Source: Cystobacter ferrugineus
Lineage (GTDB): Bacteria > Myxococcota > Myxococcia > Myxococcales > Myxococcaceae
Length of the DNA: 64,000 bases
Direction of reading: 5' to 3'
NCBI RefSeq assembly: GCF_001887355.1
Contig: NZ_MPIN01000017.1
Span: 62,001-126,000, forward strand
In this document: positions 9,835-18,978 of the stretch, piece after piece
Position numbering within the stretch: the first letter of the stretch is position 1
Layout: every line of letters starts with the position of its first letter
Program-made: the position numbers and the translations under genes
The notes under the pieces: model-generated
What the model was told of the DNA's origin: nothing
Databases searched by the model: none
Seen by the model: only the letters and a program-made list of their open reading frames with translations

Positions 9835-9864
9835 TTTACACCCCGAGGTGGCGTGTGCTAGGGA
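9835..9864 (+). promoter_or_regulatory. possible sigma-70 promoter for the rimP-nusA-infB operon
   Basis: TTTACA at 9835-9840 followed 18 bases later by TAGGGA at 9859-9864, preceded by TGTGC. The -35 is good and the -10 is weak. It is placed correctly upstream of the leader terminator (9894-9931) and the rimP start (9959). Confidence 0.35.
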
Positions 9865-9893
9865 CGCCGCCGACATTTTTCGACGCAGTTCCT

Positions 9894-9931
9894 CGAAAAG
9901 TGGGCCGTCCGTGCCCGCTTTTCGTGTTTTT
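9894..9931 (+). terminator. intrinsic terminator in the rimP-nusA leader (probable attenuator)
   Basis: Arms CGAAAAGTGGGC (9894-9905) and GCCCGCTTTTCG (9913-9924) pair over 12 positions with one G-T wobble, with a 7-base loop, and are followed by TGTTTTT (9925-9931). The hairpin precedes the operon's first gene by 28 bases. No plus-strand gene ends upstream, since the neighbour is divergent. It therefore sits inside the leader and is likely to control readthrough into nusA. Confidence 0.75.
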
Positions 9932-9958
9932 GGGAGTCCGGAGTTTTCGAAGCGGCCT

Positions 9959-10441
9959 ATGGCGGAAAACATCAAGCAGACGGTGGAGGCGAGGGCACAG
10001 ACGCTGCTCGAGCCCATCGTTGCGGGCGAGGGGCTGGAGCTCCTCGAGGTGGAGTTCCTCCGCGAGCACGAGGGCTGGGTCCTGCGCCTGTTCATCGACA
10101 AGCCCGGTGGGCGGGTGGGCCTGGATGAGTGTTCGCAGGTGTCGCGGGCGGTGGACACGGTGTTGGACGTGGAGGATCTGATTCCCCACGAGTACAACCT
10201 GGAAGTGTCCAGTCCGGGCGTGAACCGTCCCCTGAAGAAGCCCCAGCATTACGAGCGGGTGAAGGGTCAGCGGGTGAAGGTGAAGACCTTCGGGCCCGTT
10301 GGGGAGCCGCCACGCAAGAACTTCACCGGCACGCTCACCGAGGTGGCGGCCGACGCCATCAGCGTGGACGTGGAAGGAGCGGGCAGCTTCCGCATCCCCT
10401 TCAAGGACATCGCCAAGGCCAATCTGGAGTTCGAGTTCTAG
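9959..10441 (+). CDS. rimP: ribosome maturation factor RimP
   Basis: Helps assemble the 30S subunit. The 160-residue protein has the expected LEVEFLREHEGWVLRLFIDKPGG and CSQVSRAVDTVLDVEDLIPHEYNLEVSSPG motifs, followed by the C-terminal SH3-like part ending LEFEF. An in-frame start exists at 9809, but the ATG at 9959 matches the family N-terminus, and the upstream frame would span the terminator hairpin. It is the first gene of the conserved rimP-nusA-ylxR-infB order. Confidence 0.95.
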   Translation: MAENIKQTVEARAQTLLEPIVAGEGLELLEVEFLREHEGWVLRLFIDKPGGRVGLDECSQVSRAVDTVLDVEDLIPHEYNLEVSSPGVNRPLKKPQHYERVKGQRVKVKTFGPVGEPPRKNFTGTLTEVAADAISVDVEGAGSFRIPFKDIAKANLEFEF

Positions 10442-10501
10442 CAGTCCACATACAGGGGGCGCCCTCGCGCGGGCGCGCCCGTGGAACCTTTGGAGAAGAA
10501 G

Positions 10502-12190
10502 ATGCCCACGCCAGCCAATCCCAACATCAACCTCAACCTCGTCCTGGACCAGGTGGCCAAGGACAAGGGCATCGAGCGGAGCGTGCTGATTTCCACGCTC
10601 GAGGACGCGATGACGACCGCGGCCAAGAAGCACTTTGGCCAGGAGCGCAACCTCGAGGCCAAGTACGATCCCGAGAAAGGCGTGGTGGAGCTCTTCCAGG
10701 CCATCACCGTGGTGGAGACCATCACCGATCCCATCCAGGCGGTGAACCAGATTCCCCTCGACGAGGCCCACAAGAAGGGCATGGAAGTGGAGCCGGGCGA
10801 CGAGCTCGTGTTCCAGATCTTCTACCGGGACGAGGACGCCGAGGAGGCCAAGGCCCAGGACAACCAGTACGGTGACATCCTGCGGCTCAAGACGTTCCGG
10901 CGCGGCTTCGGGCGCATCGCGGCCCAGACGGCCAAGCAGGTCATCCTGCAGCGCACCCGCGACGCCGAGCGCGAGAACGTCTTCAACGAGTACAAGGACC
11001 GCAAGAACGAGATCGTCACCGGCATCGCCCGGCGCTTCGAGCGCGGCAACATCATCGTGGACCTGGGCCGCGCGGAAGCGGTGCTGCCGGTGCGCGAGCA
11101 GGTGCCGCGCGAGACGTACCGCGCGGGCGACCGCGTCCAGGCGTACGTGCTCGACGTGCTGCGCGAGTCCAAGGGCCCTCAAATCGTCCTCAGCCGCGCC
11201 TCGGTCAACCTGCTCACCAAGCTCTTCGAGATGGAGGTGCCGGAGATCGCCGAGGGCATCGTGGTCATCGAGGCGGCGGCGCGTGAGCCGGGCGGGCGGG
11301 CGAAGATCGCCGTGTCCAGCCGCGACGCGGACGTGGATCCGGTGGGCGCGTGCGTGGGCATGAAGGGCAGCCGCGTGCAGGCCGTGGTGCAGGAGCTGCG
11401 CGGGGAGAAGATCGACATCGTCCCCTTCGACGAGGACCCGGCGCGCTTCGTGTGCTCGGCGCTCGCTCCCGCCGAGGTCAGCCGCGTCATCATCGACGAG
11501 GCCAACCACGCCATGGAGCTCATCGTGCCGGATGACCAGCTCTCGCTGGCCATCGGCCGCCGGGGCCAGAACGTGCGCCTGGCCGCGCAGCTCACCGGCT
11601 GGAAGCTGGACATCAACAGCGAGAGCCGCGTGCGCGAGATGCGCGAGTTCGCCAACCGCTCCCTGGGCGCGCTGCCCGGCGTCAACGAGATGCTGGTGGA
11701 GACGCTCTACGCCCACGGCTTCCGTCAGGCCAAGGACATCGCCGAGGCCAATGCGGAGGTGCTGTCGCAGATTCCGGGCGTGGACCCCTCGCGCGTGCCG
11801 GCCATGCAGGAGGAGGCACGCAAGCAGATGGGGCTGGACGCCGCGGAGCTGTCACGCATGGAGCGTGAGCGCGAGCAGGCCCGCCAGGCCGAGGCGCGCC
11901 GCCATCCGGACGAGCTCAGCCAGACCGAGCGCATGGCGCGCGTGCGCGGAATGGGCGAGAAGGCCATCGAGCAGCTGGTGCTGGCCGGTTACAAGTCGGT
12001 GGAGGACATCGCCAACGAGAAGGACCTGGCCCGGCTGGGGGACGTCCCGGGCGTGGGCATCAAGAAGGCCCGCCAGCTCAAGAGCGCGGCGGAGAACTAC
12101 CTGGTGGAGGAGGCTCGGCTCCGGGCGGAACTCAACGCGGAACGTGGCTCGTCCGCTTCCTCGCCCTCCGCCGAGCCGGCGGGCGCTTAG
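10502..12190 (+). CDS. nusA: transcription termination/antitermination protein NusA
   Basis: Binds RNA polymerase and nascent RNA, aiding pausing, intrinsic termination and antitermination. About 562 residues: N-terminal polymerase-binding domain, S1 domain (about 140-205, [15 protein letters not shown]), two KH domains ([12 protein letters not shown] and [11 protein letters not shown]), then helix-hairpin-helix repeats (about 370-535) ending in a Ser/Ala tail. The ATG at 10502 is preferred over GTG 10481 because GGAGAAGAAG precedes it. This product may act on the terminator found in its own operon's leader. Confidence 0.97.
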   Translation: MPTPANPNINLNLVLDQVAKDKGIERSVLISTLEDAMTTAAKKHFGQERNLEAKYDPEKGVVELFQAITVVETITDPIQAVNQIPLDEAHKKGMEVEPGDELVFQIFYRDEDAEEAKAQDNQYGDILRLKTFRRGFGRIAAQTAKQVILQRTRDAERENVFNEYKDRKNEIVTGIARRFERGNIIVDLGRAEAVLPVREQVPRETYRAGDRVQAYVLDVLRESKGPQIVLSRASVNLLTKLFEMEVPEIAEGIVVIEAAAREPGGRAKIAVSSRDADVDPVGACVGMKGSRVQAVVQELRGEKIDIVPFDEDPARFVCSALAPAEVSRVIIDEANHAMELIVPDDQLSLAIGRRGQNVRLAAQLTGWKLDINSESRVREMREFANRSLGALPGVNEMLVETLYAHGFRQAKDIAEANAEVLSQIPGVDPSRVPAMQEEARKQMGLDAAELSRMEREREQARQAEARRHPDELSQTERMARVRGMGEKAIEQLVLAGYKSVEDIANEKDLARLGDVPGVGIKKARQLKSAAENYLVEEARLRAELNAERGSSASSPSAEPAGA

Positions 12191-12218
12191 TTCGCGGTAA
12201 TGTCGTAAGCTCGCTTGG

Positions 12219-12572
12219 ATGGCTGAGGGGATGCGCCTGAAAGCCCGCTCCAGTACTAATAGTAGGAAAGAGTTGCCGGTGGTGGCTGGACCGGTGCGAA
12301 GCTGCATCGGTTGCGGCGCGAGGCGCAGCCAGGAGGAACTCATCCGATTGGGGGTGGGTCCTGAAGGGGGGGTGGTGGTGGTGGGGCGAAGGAAGCCCCC
12401 TGGACGGGGAGCTTATCTTTGTGGGGTGGGGTGCCTGGCGGCGGCGGTCAAGCGGAAGGCCTTCGGTAGGGCCTTCCGGGGAAAGGCGGGTCCGGTCGAC
12501 CCGTCGCTCCTGGGGCAGGCGCTGGAGTCGGTCCCGGGCCGGGGTGGAGCGACCGGAGGGAGTGGGCGTTAG
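12219..12572 (+). CDS. YlxR family (DUF448) RNA-binding protein
   Basis: A 117-residue protein. Residues 26-85 form the YlxR fold: RSCIGCGARRSQEELIRL, then GRRKPPGRGAYLCGVGCLAAAVKRKAFGRAFR. The two Cys-x-x-Cys-like sites and basic surface are typical. Family members sit between nusA and infB in many bacteria, and related proteins bind RNA or act as nucleoid-associated regulators. The gene lies 28 bases after nusA and 71 before infB. The N-terminal 25 residues are basic and not part of the core domain. Confidence 0.9.
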   Translation: MAEGMRLKARSSTNSRKELPVVAGPVRSCIGCGARRSQEELIRLGVGPEGGVVVVGRRKPPGRGAYLCGVGCLAAAVKRKAFGRAFRGKAGPVDPSLLGQALESVPGRGGATGGSGR

Positions 12573-12643
12573 CACCACTCAAACACGTTTTTGGATTAGG
12601 GTGCTGCGCCTGGTAGCCGGCGGAGCAAAAGGCCAAGCAAGGT

Positions 12644-15600
12644 ATGTCGAAGAAGCGAGTTCACGAGATTGCCAAGGAGCTCAAGGACCACGGGGTCGAG
12701 CTCGACAACAAAGAGGTCGTGACCGAGCTCGTCGCGCTCGGTTACGACGTCAAGAGCCACTCGTCCTCGCTCGAGGACGACCAGGCCACCTCTGCGGTGC
12801 AGCGGATCCTCGACAAGCGCAAGCCGAAGCAGGCCGCCGCGCCCGTGACCGCCAAGGGCTTCGTGGTGCGCCGCAAGGCCCCCTCGAACGCGCCTTCCGC
12901 CGAGCAGCCCGAGGAGGCACCGGCCGCCGCGGCTCCGACCGCTTCCGTCGACCTGCCGCGTGAGGTCACGGAGCCGGCCGCCACCCAGGCCGCCGCTTCC
13001 GCGGTGGTCGCGCCTCCCGAGCCTCCTCGTGCCGAGGCCCCGCCCATCGCCGCGCCCGTGGCGGAGAGCCCGGCCGCGCCCGCTCCGGCCACGCCTGCTC
13101 CGGCCGTGACCGCGCCGGTGTCGGCCGCCCCCGAGGCACCCGGCCCGGTGGCCGCGCCGCCGCCTCCTCCTCCTGTTGCCGAGGCCCCCCGGGCCGAGGC
13201 CGCCGCCCCGGCTCCCGCCGAGGCGCTCCGCGTCGAGACGCCCGCCCCCGTGGCGGCCGCGACGCCTCCCACCCCTGCTGTCCCGCAGCCTCCCGTCGCC
13301 GCCGAGGCGCCCCGGGCGGCGGAGCCCCCTCGGGCTTCGACCCCTGCCCCCGCCGCCTCGCGGCCGGCATCCTCTTTCAAGGAGTCACCCCACTTGCCTA
13401 CCCGCCCGCCGCCTTCGGCGGTTTCGCCCTCTGTCCGGACGCCTTCTCATCCCTCTTCTGGACCCCAGCGGTCCTCTTCCTCGGGTGGACCCGGCATGTC
13501 GGGCTCCGGCCGTCCGGGTGGACCCGGTGGTCAGGGTGGCCGTCCCGGCGGACCCGGTGGTCAGGGTGGCCGTCCCGGCGGACCCGGTGGTCAGGGTGGC
13601 CGTCCCGGCGGACCCGGTGGTCAGGGTGGCCGTCCCGGCGGACCCAGCCAGTACCAGCGCGGCGGGCCCAGCCAGTATCAGCGCGGGGGTCCGTCCTCGG
13701 GGCCGGTGCGTCCTTCGTCCCCGAACGCTTCGATGGGGGCACAGGGGGCTCCGCCCGCTGGCGCGCCGGGCACGACTCCGTCGCCGACCCACATGGTGGG
13801 TGGTATTCCCCACCAGCAGGTCGCGCAGGATCCGCGCTCGCTGCGTCCCACGGCCACCCAGGCCGTCGTCATCTCGCGCCCGCTCATCCAGGTGCGCCGG
13901 GTCACGCCCACCACGAGCACGGGCCGACAGTACCCCATGGCGCCGGGCAAGAGCGCCATCGGTGAGAAGCGCGAGTACAAGGTCGTTCCGGACCACCTGG
14001 GCCGGGGCCGCGAGCTCGTCGACGTCTCCAAGAACAAGGAGAAGGAGAAGGCAGGCGGGCGTGGCAACAAGCGTGGAACGGGCGCCGAGGGCGGCATCTC
14101 CAAGCAGGAGATGACGGACCTGGTGTGGGGCCGCGTCACCATCCCCGTCCGGGGCAAGAAGAAGAAGCCCACGAAGAAGGGCGCCAAGACGCAGATCACC
14201 CAGATGGCCGAGGAGAAGAAGGTCATCAAGATCCAGGAGGGCATCAGCGTGTCCGACCTGGGCCAGCGCATGGGTGTGCGCACCAACGAGCTCATCAAGA
14301 AGCTCATGGGCCTGGGCAAGATGGCCACGGCCAACCAGGTCATCGACGCGGAGACCACCGAGCTGCTCGCCACCGACTACGGCTGGCGCGTGGAGAAGGC
14401 GGGCTTCGAGGTCGAGGACTTCCTGCCCGAGGTTCAGGTGCGCCCCGAGGACGAGCGTCCGCGTCCGCCGGTCGTCACCGTCATGGGCCACGTCGACCAC
14501 GGCAAGACGAGCCTGCTCGACGCCATCCGCGCCGCCAACGTGGCGGCGGGCGAGGCTGGAGGCATCACCCAGCACATCGGTGCCTACTCGGTGAAGACGT
14601 CGCGCGGCGACATCACCTTCCTCGACACGCCGGGCCACGAGGCCTTCACGGCCATGCGCGCCCGCGGCGCCAACGTGACGGACATCGTGGTGCTGGTGGT
14701 GGCCGCCGATGACGGCGTGATGCCCCAGACGATCGAGTCCATCAAGCAGGCCAAGGCCGCCGAGGTGCCCATCGTCGTCGCCATCAACAAGATGGACGTG
14801 CCGGGCGCCAACCCGGACCGCGTGAAGAAGGACCTGGCCAACCACGAGCTCACTCCGGAAGAGTGGGGCGGCGAGACCATCATGGTCCCCGTGTCGGCCA
14901 AGCAGAAGATGGGCATCGACCTGCTGCTGGAGAACATCGCGCTGCAGGCCGAGGTGCTCGAGCTCACGAGCAACCCGTCCCGTCCGGCGGTGGGCGCCAT
15001 CATCGAGGCCAAGCTGGAGAAGGGCCGCGGTCCCGTGGCCACCGTGCTGGTGCAGGAGGGCACGCTCAAGGTGGGCGACGCCGTCGTCACCGGCACCCAC
15101 TTCGGCCGCGTGCGCGCCATGAACAACAGCCGCGGCGAGGCCGTGAAGGAAGTGCTCCCGGGCTACTCGGCGGAGGTCATCGGTCTGTCCGGTGTCCCCA
15201 CCGCCGGTGAGACGCTCAACGCCGTGGCGGACGAGAAGGCCGCCAAGGAGATCGCCACCCACCGCGCCATGAAGGGCCGGGAGGCGGAGCTGGGCAAGGC
15301 CAACACCCGCGAGACGCTCGAGCAGCTCTTCGCCAAGACGAAGGCGGGCGGTGGTCCCAAGGAGCTGCGGCTCGTCATCAAGGCGGACGTGCAGGGCTCG
15401 GCCGAGGCCGTCAAGGAAGCGGTGCAGAAGCTGTCCACGCACAAGGTCCGGGTGGAGATCATCCACACGGGCGTGGGCGCCATGACCGAGGGCGACGTGA
15501 TGCGCGCGGCCGCCTCCAAGGGCATGGTGGTGGGCTTCAACGTGAAGCCCGAGTCCGGCACCGAGGCCGCCGCCAAGGCCCAGGAGGTGACGCTGGAGAC

Positions 15601-15973
15601 CTACGGCATCATCTACGAGCTCATCGACGGCGTGCGCAAGTCCATGGAAGACCTCCTGGAGCCCATCCGCACCGAGCGCAAGCTGGGCCGTGCGGAGGTG
15701 CGCAACACCTTCAACGTGCCGAAGCTGGGCACCATCGCCGGCGCGGCGGTGCTCGATGGCGTCATGAAGCGCGGCGCCTTCATCCGCCTGCTGCGCGACA
15801 GCAAGCAGATGTTCTCGGGGAAGATGGCCTCGCTGCGGCGCTTCAAGGACGACGTGAAGGAAGTCGCCCAGGGCTTCGAGTGCGGTATCGGCATCGAGAA
15901 CTACAGCGATCTCAAGCCGGGCGACATCATCGAGGCCTACGAGATCGAGGAGACGCGGCCGAGCCTGAGCTAG
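12644..15973 (+). CDS. infB: translation initiation factor IF-2
   Basis: GTPase that brings initiator tRNA to the 30S subunit. At 1109 residues it is longer than most, because of a very long Ala/Pro-rich and Gly-rich linker (about 60-400). The N-terminal IF2_N helix bundle starts at residue 1 ([18 protein letters not shown]), with a second copy around 520-570. The GTPase has G1 (GHVDHGKTS), G3 (DTPGHEAF) and G4 (NKMD), followed by domains II-IV. The linker contains 30-bp DNA repeats (see 13511-13645). Such extended linkers are common in myxobacteria. Confidence 0.97.
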   Translation: MSKKRVHEIAKELKDHGVELDNKEVVTELVALGYDVKSHSSSLEDDQATSAVQRILDKRKPKQAAAPVTAKGFVVRRKAPSNAPSAEQPEEAPAAAAPTASVDLPREVTEPAATQAAASAVVAPPEPPRAEAPPIAAPVAESPAAPAPATPAPAVTAPVSAAPEAPGPVAAPPPPPPVAEAPRAEAAAPAPAEALRVETPAPVAAATPPTPAVPQPPVAAEAPRAAEPPRASTPAPAASRPASSFKESPHLPTRPPPSAVSPSVRTPSHPSSGPQRSSSSGGPGMSGSGRPGGPGGQGGRPGGPGGQGGRPGGPGGQGGRPGGPGGQGGRPGGPSQYQRGGPSQYQRGGPSSGPVRPSSPNASMGAQGAPPAGAPGTTPSPTHMVGGIPHQQVAQDPRSLRPTATQAVVISRPLIQVRRVTPTTSTGRQYPMAPGKSAIGEKREYKVVPDHLGRGRELVDVSKNKEKEKAGGRGNKRGTGAEGGISKQEMTDLVWGRVTIPVRGKKKKPTKKGAKTQITQMAEEKKVIKIQEGISVSDLGQRMGVRTNELIKKLMGLGKMATANQVIDAETTELLATDYGWRVEKAGFEVEDFLPEVQVRPEDERPRPPVVTVMGHVDHGKTSLLDAIRAANVAAGEAGGITQHIGAYSVKTSRGDITFLDTPGHEAFTAMRARGANVTDIVVLVVAADDGVMPQTIESIKQAKAAEVPIVVAINKMDVPGANPDRVKKDLANHELTPEEWGGETIMVPVSAKQKMGIDLLLENIALQAEVLELTSNPSRPAVGAIIEAKLEKGRGPVATVLVQEGTLKVGDAVVTGTHFGRVRAMNNSRGEAVKEVLPGYSAEVIGLSGVPTAGETLNAVADEKAAKEIATHRAMKGREAELGKANTRETLEQLFAKTKAGGGPKELRLVIKADVQGSAEAVKEAVQKLSTHKVRVEIIHTGVGAMTEGDVMRAAASKGMVVGFNVKPESGTEAAAKAQEVTLETYGIIYELIDGVRKSMEDLLEPIRTERKLGRAEVRNTFNVPKLGTIAGAAVLDGVMKRGAFIRLLRDSKQMFSGKMASLRRFKDDVKEVAQGFECGIGIENYSDLKPGDIIEAYEIEETRPSLS
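13511..13645 (+). repeat. 30-bp tandem repeat inside infB
   Basis: Four and a half copies of a 30-bp unit beginning CGTCCCGGCGGACCCGGTGG. They are in frame and encode [10 protein letters not shown] decapeptides. A shorter 24-bp repeat encoding PSQYQRGG twice follows at about 13645-13692. The last three full copies are identical, so copy number could vary between strains without breaking the frame. Confidence 0.9.
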
Positions 15974-15998
15974 TCCCGCTCGGGGTCGCCGTTCTCCA

Positions 15999-16019
15999 CC
16001 ACCGGGATGTTCCCGGTGG
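15999..16019 (+). other. hairpin between infB and the DUF503 gene
   Basis: Perfect 9-bp stem CCACCGGGA / TCCCGGTGG with a TGT loop, 26 bases after the infB stop. No T-tract follows, so it is more likely an RNA-processing or stability element than a terminator. Confidence 0.5.
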
Positions 16020-16062
16020 CCCGCCCTCGCGGCGCGGTCACCGGGACGAGGGGCTTTGAGTC

Positions 16063-16662
16063 ATGTTCGTGGGTGTCGCGCGGTTGACCCTCCAGATTCC
16101 GGAAAGTGGCTCCCTCAAGGCCAAGCGTCAGGTCCTCCGCCGGGTGACGGATCGCTTGAAGGCTCGTTTCAACGTGGCCGTGGCCGAGGTGGATGATCAG
16201 GATCTGTGGCAGAAGGCCACGCTCGGGCTGTCGGTGGTGGGCAATGACCGCCGTCACGTCGACGAGCAGATGGAGAAGGTCATCCACTTCGTCGAGGAAA
16301 TGTACGTCGCCCCCCTGCTCTCCCGTCAGACGGAGATCATGGGCTTTGGTGACACGCTCTACACCCCTCCGCGCTCCACGTCCGCCGCACGGGACGAGGA
16401 GGACGAGGAGGCGGGCGACCTCGAAGGAGATGAGGACGAGGCGGGGCCGGAGGCGGACCTGGAGGAGCTCATCGCCGGCATGGGCCGGGGAGATCGCTCC
16501 ATGGCCGAGGCCGAGGGCATGGTGGACTGGGCGCGCAGGCCCGGTAAGCGGGAGAGCGGACTGACGAGCGTCGCCCCGGAACGGCGGGGTTCGCTGTCCG
16601 ACGACGATATCCGGGCTCGTGCCCGGAGCCTGCGCAATCCGAGGGAGTGGGAGAAGAAATGA
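16063..16662 (+). CDS. DUF503 (YlxP-like) protein with acidic C-terminal extension
   Basis: Residues 1-97 are the DUF503 domain ([49 protein letters not shown]), a small alpha/beta fold of unknown function commonly encoded between infB and rbfA. The remaining 100 residues are specific to this gene: first a Glu/Asp-rich stretch, then a basic end. Its stop overlaps the rbfA start (ATGA), so translation is coupled. A role linked to ribosome assembly is inferred only from location. Confidence 0.88.
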   Translation: MFVGVARLTLQIPESGSLKAKRQVLRRVTDRLKARFNVAVAEVDDQDLWQKATLGLSVVGNDRRHVDEQMEKVIHFVEEMYVAPLLSRQTEIMGFGDTLYTPPRSTSAARDEEDEEAGDLEGDEDEAGPEADLEELIAGMGRGDRSMAEAEGMVDWARRPGKRESGLTSVAPERRGSLSDDDIRARARSLRNPREWEKK

Positions 16663-17018
16663 GTACGAGCAATCGGCCGGAGCGCGTGGGACAGGAGATC
16701 CAGGCCGCCATGGGGAGGATGCTCACCCGGGGCGAGCTGAAGGATCCGCGCATTGGCTACATCACCATCACCGGCGTCAAGGTGTCGCCGGACCTGAAGA
16801 CCGCGCGCATCTACTACTCGATGATGGGCAGCGAGCAGGAGCGCAAGGAGACCCACAAGGGGCTCGAGGCGGCCAAGGGGTTCATCCGTCGGCAGATCAC
16901 CGAGGCGGTGAACATGCGGGTGTCGCCCGAAGTATTCTTCACCTTCGACGAGTCGTTGGAGCGGGGCGATCGCATCGAGCGACTGCTGCGCGAGGTGAAG
17001 GAGAAGGAAGGTGGGTAG
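16659..17018 (+). CDS. rbfA: 30S ribosome-binding factor RbfA
   Basis: Binds the 30S subunit late in 16S rRNA maturation. The 119 residues show [39 protein letters not shown] and the KH-like core through to [17 protein letters not shown]. The start at 16659 overlaps the preceding stop by 4 bases. truB follows within 6 bases. Confidence 0.95.
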   Translation: MSTSNRPERVGQEIQAAMGRMLTRGELKDPRIGYITITGVKVSPDLKTARIYYSMMGSEQERKETHKGLEAAKGFIRRQITEAVNMRVSPEVFFTFDESLERGDRIERLLREVKEKEGG

Positions 17019-17024
17019 TTGAGC

Positions 17025-17894
17025 ATGGACGGCGTGCTGGTCATCGACAAGCCCAAGGGCCCCACGTCGTTCGACGTGGTTCGACAGGTGCGTGGTCTGC
17101 TCCGGGTGAAGAAGGTGGGCCACACCGGCACGCTGGATCCCATGGCGACCGGGGTACTGCCCCTGTGCCTGGGGGAAGCCACCAAGGTGGCGGGCTTCAT
17201 CACCGAGGGCGACAAGGCCTATGACGCCGTGGTGCGTCTGGGCGCGGAGACGGACACCCTGGACGCCGAGGGCAAGGTGGTCGCCGAGGCGCCCGTGCCC
17301 CCGCTCACCGCCTCGCTGCTCGAGGACGTGCTCGGCCGCTTCCGAGGCACCTTCGAGCAGGTGCCGCCCATGTATTCGGCGGTGAAGGTGGGCGGCAAGC
17401 GGCTGTACGAGCTTGCCCGCGCGGGCGAGGAGGTGGAGCGCGCCAGCCGTCAGGTGACGGTGTACGAGCTGGTGTTGCGCGACTTCAACTCCACCCAGCT
17501 TCGCCTGTCCGTGCGCTGCTCCAAGGGCTTCTTCGTGCGCACGCTGGCCCATGACGTGGGCCGGGCGCTCGGGTGTGGCGCCCACCTGGAGGCGCTGCGG
17601 CGCACCGCGAGCGGGCCTTTCTCGCTCGCCCACGCGCTCCCCCTGGCGGACGTGCCCGCGCTGGTGCGCGAGCCCGAGGCCCTGGTGCGGCGCCTGTTGC
17701 CCGTGTCCGAGGCGCTCGTGGACCTTCCCGCGGTGCTGGTGAGCGCGGCGGACGCGGAGCGGGTGTCTCACGGCGTGCCCGTCGAGGCCCCCTCGCATCC
17801 GGGCCGGGTGCGCGTGGTGGGGCCCTCGGGCGTGCTGCTCGCGGTGGCCGAGGTGGTCCGCGGCCGGCTGCGCTACCTGCGTGTGCTCGTCTAG
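17025..17894 (+). CDS. truB: tRNA pseudouridine(55) synthase
   Basis: Converts U55 in the T-loop of tRNAs to pseudouridine. About 289 residues with the catalytic motif GHTGTLDPMATGVLPLCLGEATK (catalytic Asp in TLDP), YDAVVRLGAETDTLDAEG and the RCSKGFFVRTLAHDVG motif. The C-terminal PUA-like part is short. Start is either ATG 17025 or TTG 17019; both follow a GGAAGG ribosome site at about 17006. Confidence 0.96.
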   Translation: MDGVLVIDKPKGPTSFDVVRQVRGLLRVKKVGHTGTLDPMATGVLPLCLGEATKVAGFITEGDKAYDAVVRLGAETDTLDAEGKVVAEAPVPPLTASLLEDVLGRFRGTFEQVPPMYSAVKVGGKRLYELARAGEEVERASRQVTVYELVLRDFNSTQLRLSVRCSKGFFVRTLAHDVGRALGCGAHLEALRRTASGPFSLAHALPLADVPALVREPEALVRRLLPVSEALVDLPAVLVSAADAERVSHGVPVEAPSHPGRVRVVGPSGVLLAVAEVVRGRLRYLRVLV

Positions 17895-17895
17895 C

Positions 17896-18216
17896 GTGGC
17901 CCGGGCGCTCGACGTCAACGTGGTGATTCCTCCGCCCCTGCGCCCCCTCTTCGAGGGCCGCCGCGAGGTGAGCCTCGGCGTGCCCGGCTCCGCCGGCGTG
18001 GGCGACGTGTTCGAGACCCTGCTCTCGCTCTACCCCCGGCTGCGCCAGCACCTCGCCGGGGACAGGCCCGCCACGGGCGGCTCCTACGTGCACCTGGCCC
18101 TGGACTCCCATTCCCTCGAGGAACTCGCCCTGGGAGGGACGGGACTGTCGACTGGACGGCGGCTCCATCTCTTCCTCTTGTCGCGTCCTCCTCCGAGCAG
18201 TCCCTCGGGCGCTTAA
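17896..18216 (+). CDS. possible MoaD/ThiS-like beta-grasp protein
   Basis: About 106 residues from GTG 17896, one base after the truB stop. The pattern (hydrophobic strand VNVVIPPPLRPLFEGRREVSL, a helix VGDVFETLLSLYPRLRQHL, then strands SYVHLAL and RRLHLFLL) resembles ubiquitin-like sulfur carriers. It lacks the C-terminal Gly-Gly required for thiocarboxylate chemistry and ends in SPSGA. It may therefore be a non-carrier beta-grasp protein. The assignment is tentative; it is a real gene by its coupling to truB and coding pattern. Confidence 0.45.
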   Translation: MARALDVNVVIPPPLRPLFEGRREVSLGVPGSAGVGDVFETLLSLYPRLRQHLAGDRPATGGSYVHLALDSHSLEELALGGTGLSTGRRLHLFLLSRPPPSSPSGA

Positions 18217-18218
18217 GG

Positions 18219-18250
18219 TTGACCGCTCATCCTGGCGACGCTTATAAGCG
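18219..18250 (+). promoter_or_regulatory. sigma-70-type promoter for rpsO
   Basis: TTGACC at 18219-18224, 18-base spacer, TATAAG at 18243-18248, about 100 bases before rpsO. The -10 lies inside a 12-base palindrome CGCTTATAAGCG (18239-18250). The leader that follows contains a CACTCCGGAGTG palindrome just before the rpsO ribosome site, a possible S15 autoregulation element. Confidence 0.6.
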
Positions 18251-18350
18251 CCCGGTTTATTAGAAGCAGGAGACCCGGTCTGTACCCCTCCGCGGACCGT
18301 GGCGACCGCAGTACCTCACTCCGGAGTGGGCAGAGAAACGAAGGAATCAC

Positions 18351-18623
18351 ATGTCGGCATTGCATCAGGAGCGCAAGGCAGAGGTCGTCTCGAAGTACCG
18401 CACCCACGAGACGGACACGGGCTCCCCCGAGGTGCAGGTGGCGCTGCTCTCCGAGCGCATCACCATGCTCACCGAGCACTTCAAGACGCACAAGAAGGAC
18501 CACCACTCCCGCCGTGGTCTGCTCAAGCTGGTCGGTCAGCGCCGCCGCCTGCTCGACTACCTGCGCAGCAAGGACGCCAACCGCTACAAGAAGCTCATCG
18601 AGGGCCTCGGCATCCGCAAGTAG
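18351..18623 (+). CDS. rpsO: 30S ribosomal protein S15
   Basis: Primary 16S rRNA-binding protein of the small-subunit platform. The 90 residues match the family throughout: [47 protein letters not shown]. The ribosome site AAGGAA lies before the ATG. It is followed by a 12-bp hairpin and then pnp, the same order as in many proteobacteria. Confidence 0.98.
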   Translation: MSALHQERKAEVVSKYRTHETDTGSPEVQVALLSERITMLTEHFKTHKKDHHSRRGLLKLVGQRRRLLDYLRSKDANRYKKLIEGLGIRK

Positions 18624-18636
18624 GCCTCGAAAAACC

Positions 18637-18672
18637 CGGGGCGCTGGCATGAGCCGGCGCCCCGAGTTGTTG
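18637..18672 (+). terminator. hairpin after rpsO (terminator-like or processing site)
   Basis: Stem CGGGGCGCTGGC (18637-18648) with GCCGGCGCCCCG (18653-18664), one wobble, ATGA loop, followed by a weak T-rich run TTGTTGT. Probably partial termination and 3'-end protection of rpsO mRNA, with readthrough to pnp. Confidence 0.55.
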
Positions 18673-18978
18673 TAAGCGCTCAAGAAGGACGGTGGAGACG
18701 AGACGGACGTTTTGGTTTTCGTTCGGACGGGCCGACCCCCCAAGGCGGGTGGGCCCGCGCGAGCAGGGATCAAAACTCCGGCGTATCCCTCCGGCGCTTC
18801 CGAGGCGCCCCACCGCAGTACACAGTCGCGGTTGCCTGTCTGTGCCTGGTTCCAGGCCTGGCGACCGCATCCACCCCACCGGCCTCAAAGCGAGGTGCGT
18901 GGTCCCCGGTCTTCCTTCGCGAGGACGGGGCGCGCGCGGCTCGGGGGGCCACCAGACAGTCACAAGGCAAGACGGACT
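18673..18978 (+). other. rpsO-pnp spacer / pnp leader, no gene
   Basis: About 300 bases with no convincing gene on either strand. A stable imperfect hairpin lies at 18729-18756 (GGGCC / GGCCC outer and ACCC / GGGT inner pairs). In E. coli the pnp leader folds into a stem that RNase III cuts for autoregulation by PNPase. A comparable role is possible here but not demonstrable from one sequence. Confidence 0.4.

Noticed and set aside
18800-18900. tRNA gene in the rpsO-pnp spacer
   Set aside because: A GGTTC-like string is present, but T-stem, anticodon stem and acceptor stem do not pair on either strand.
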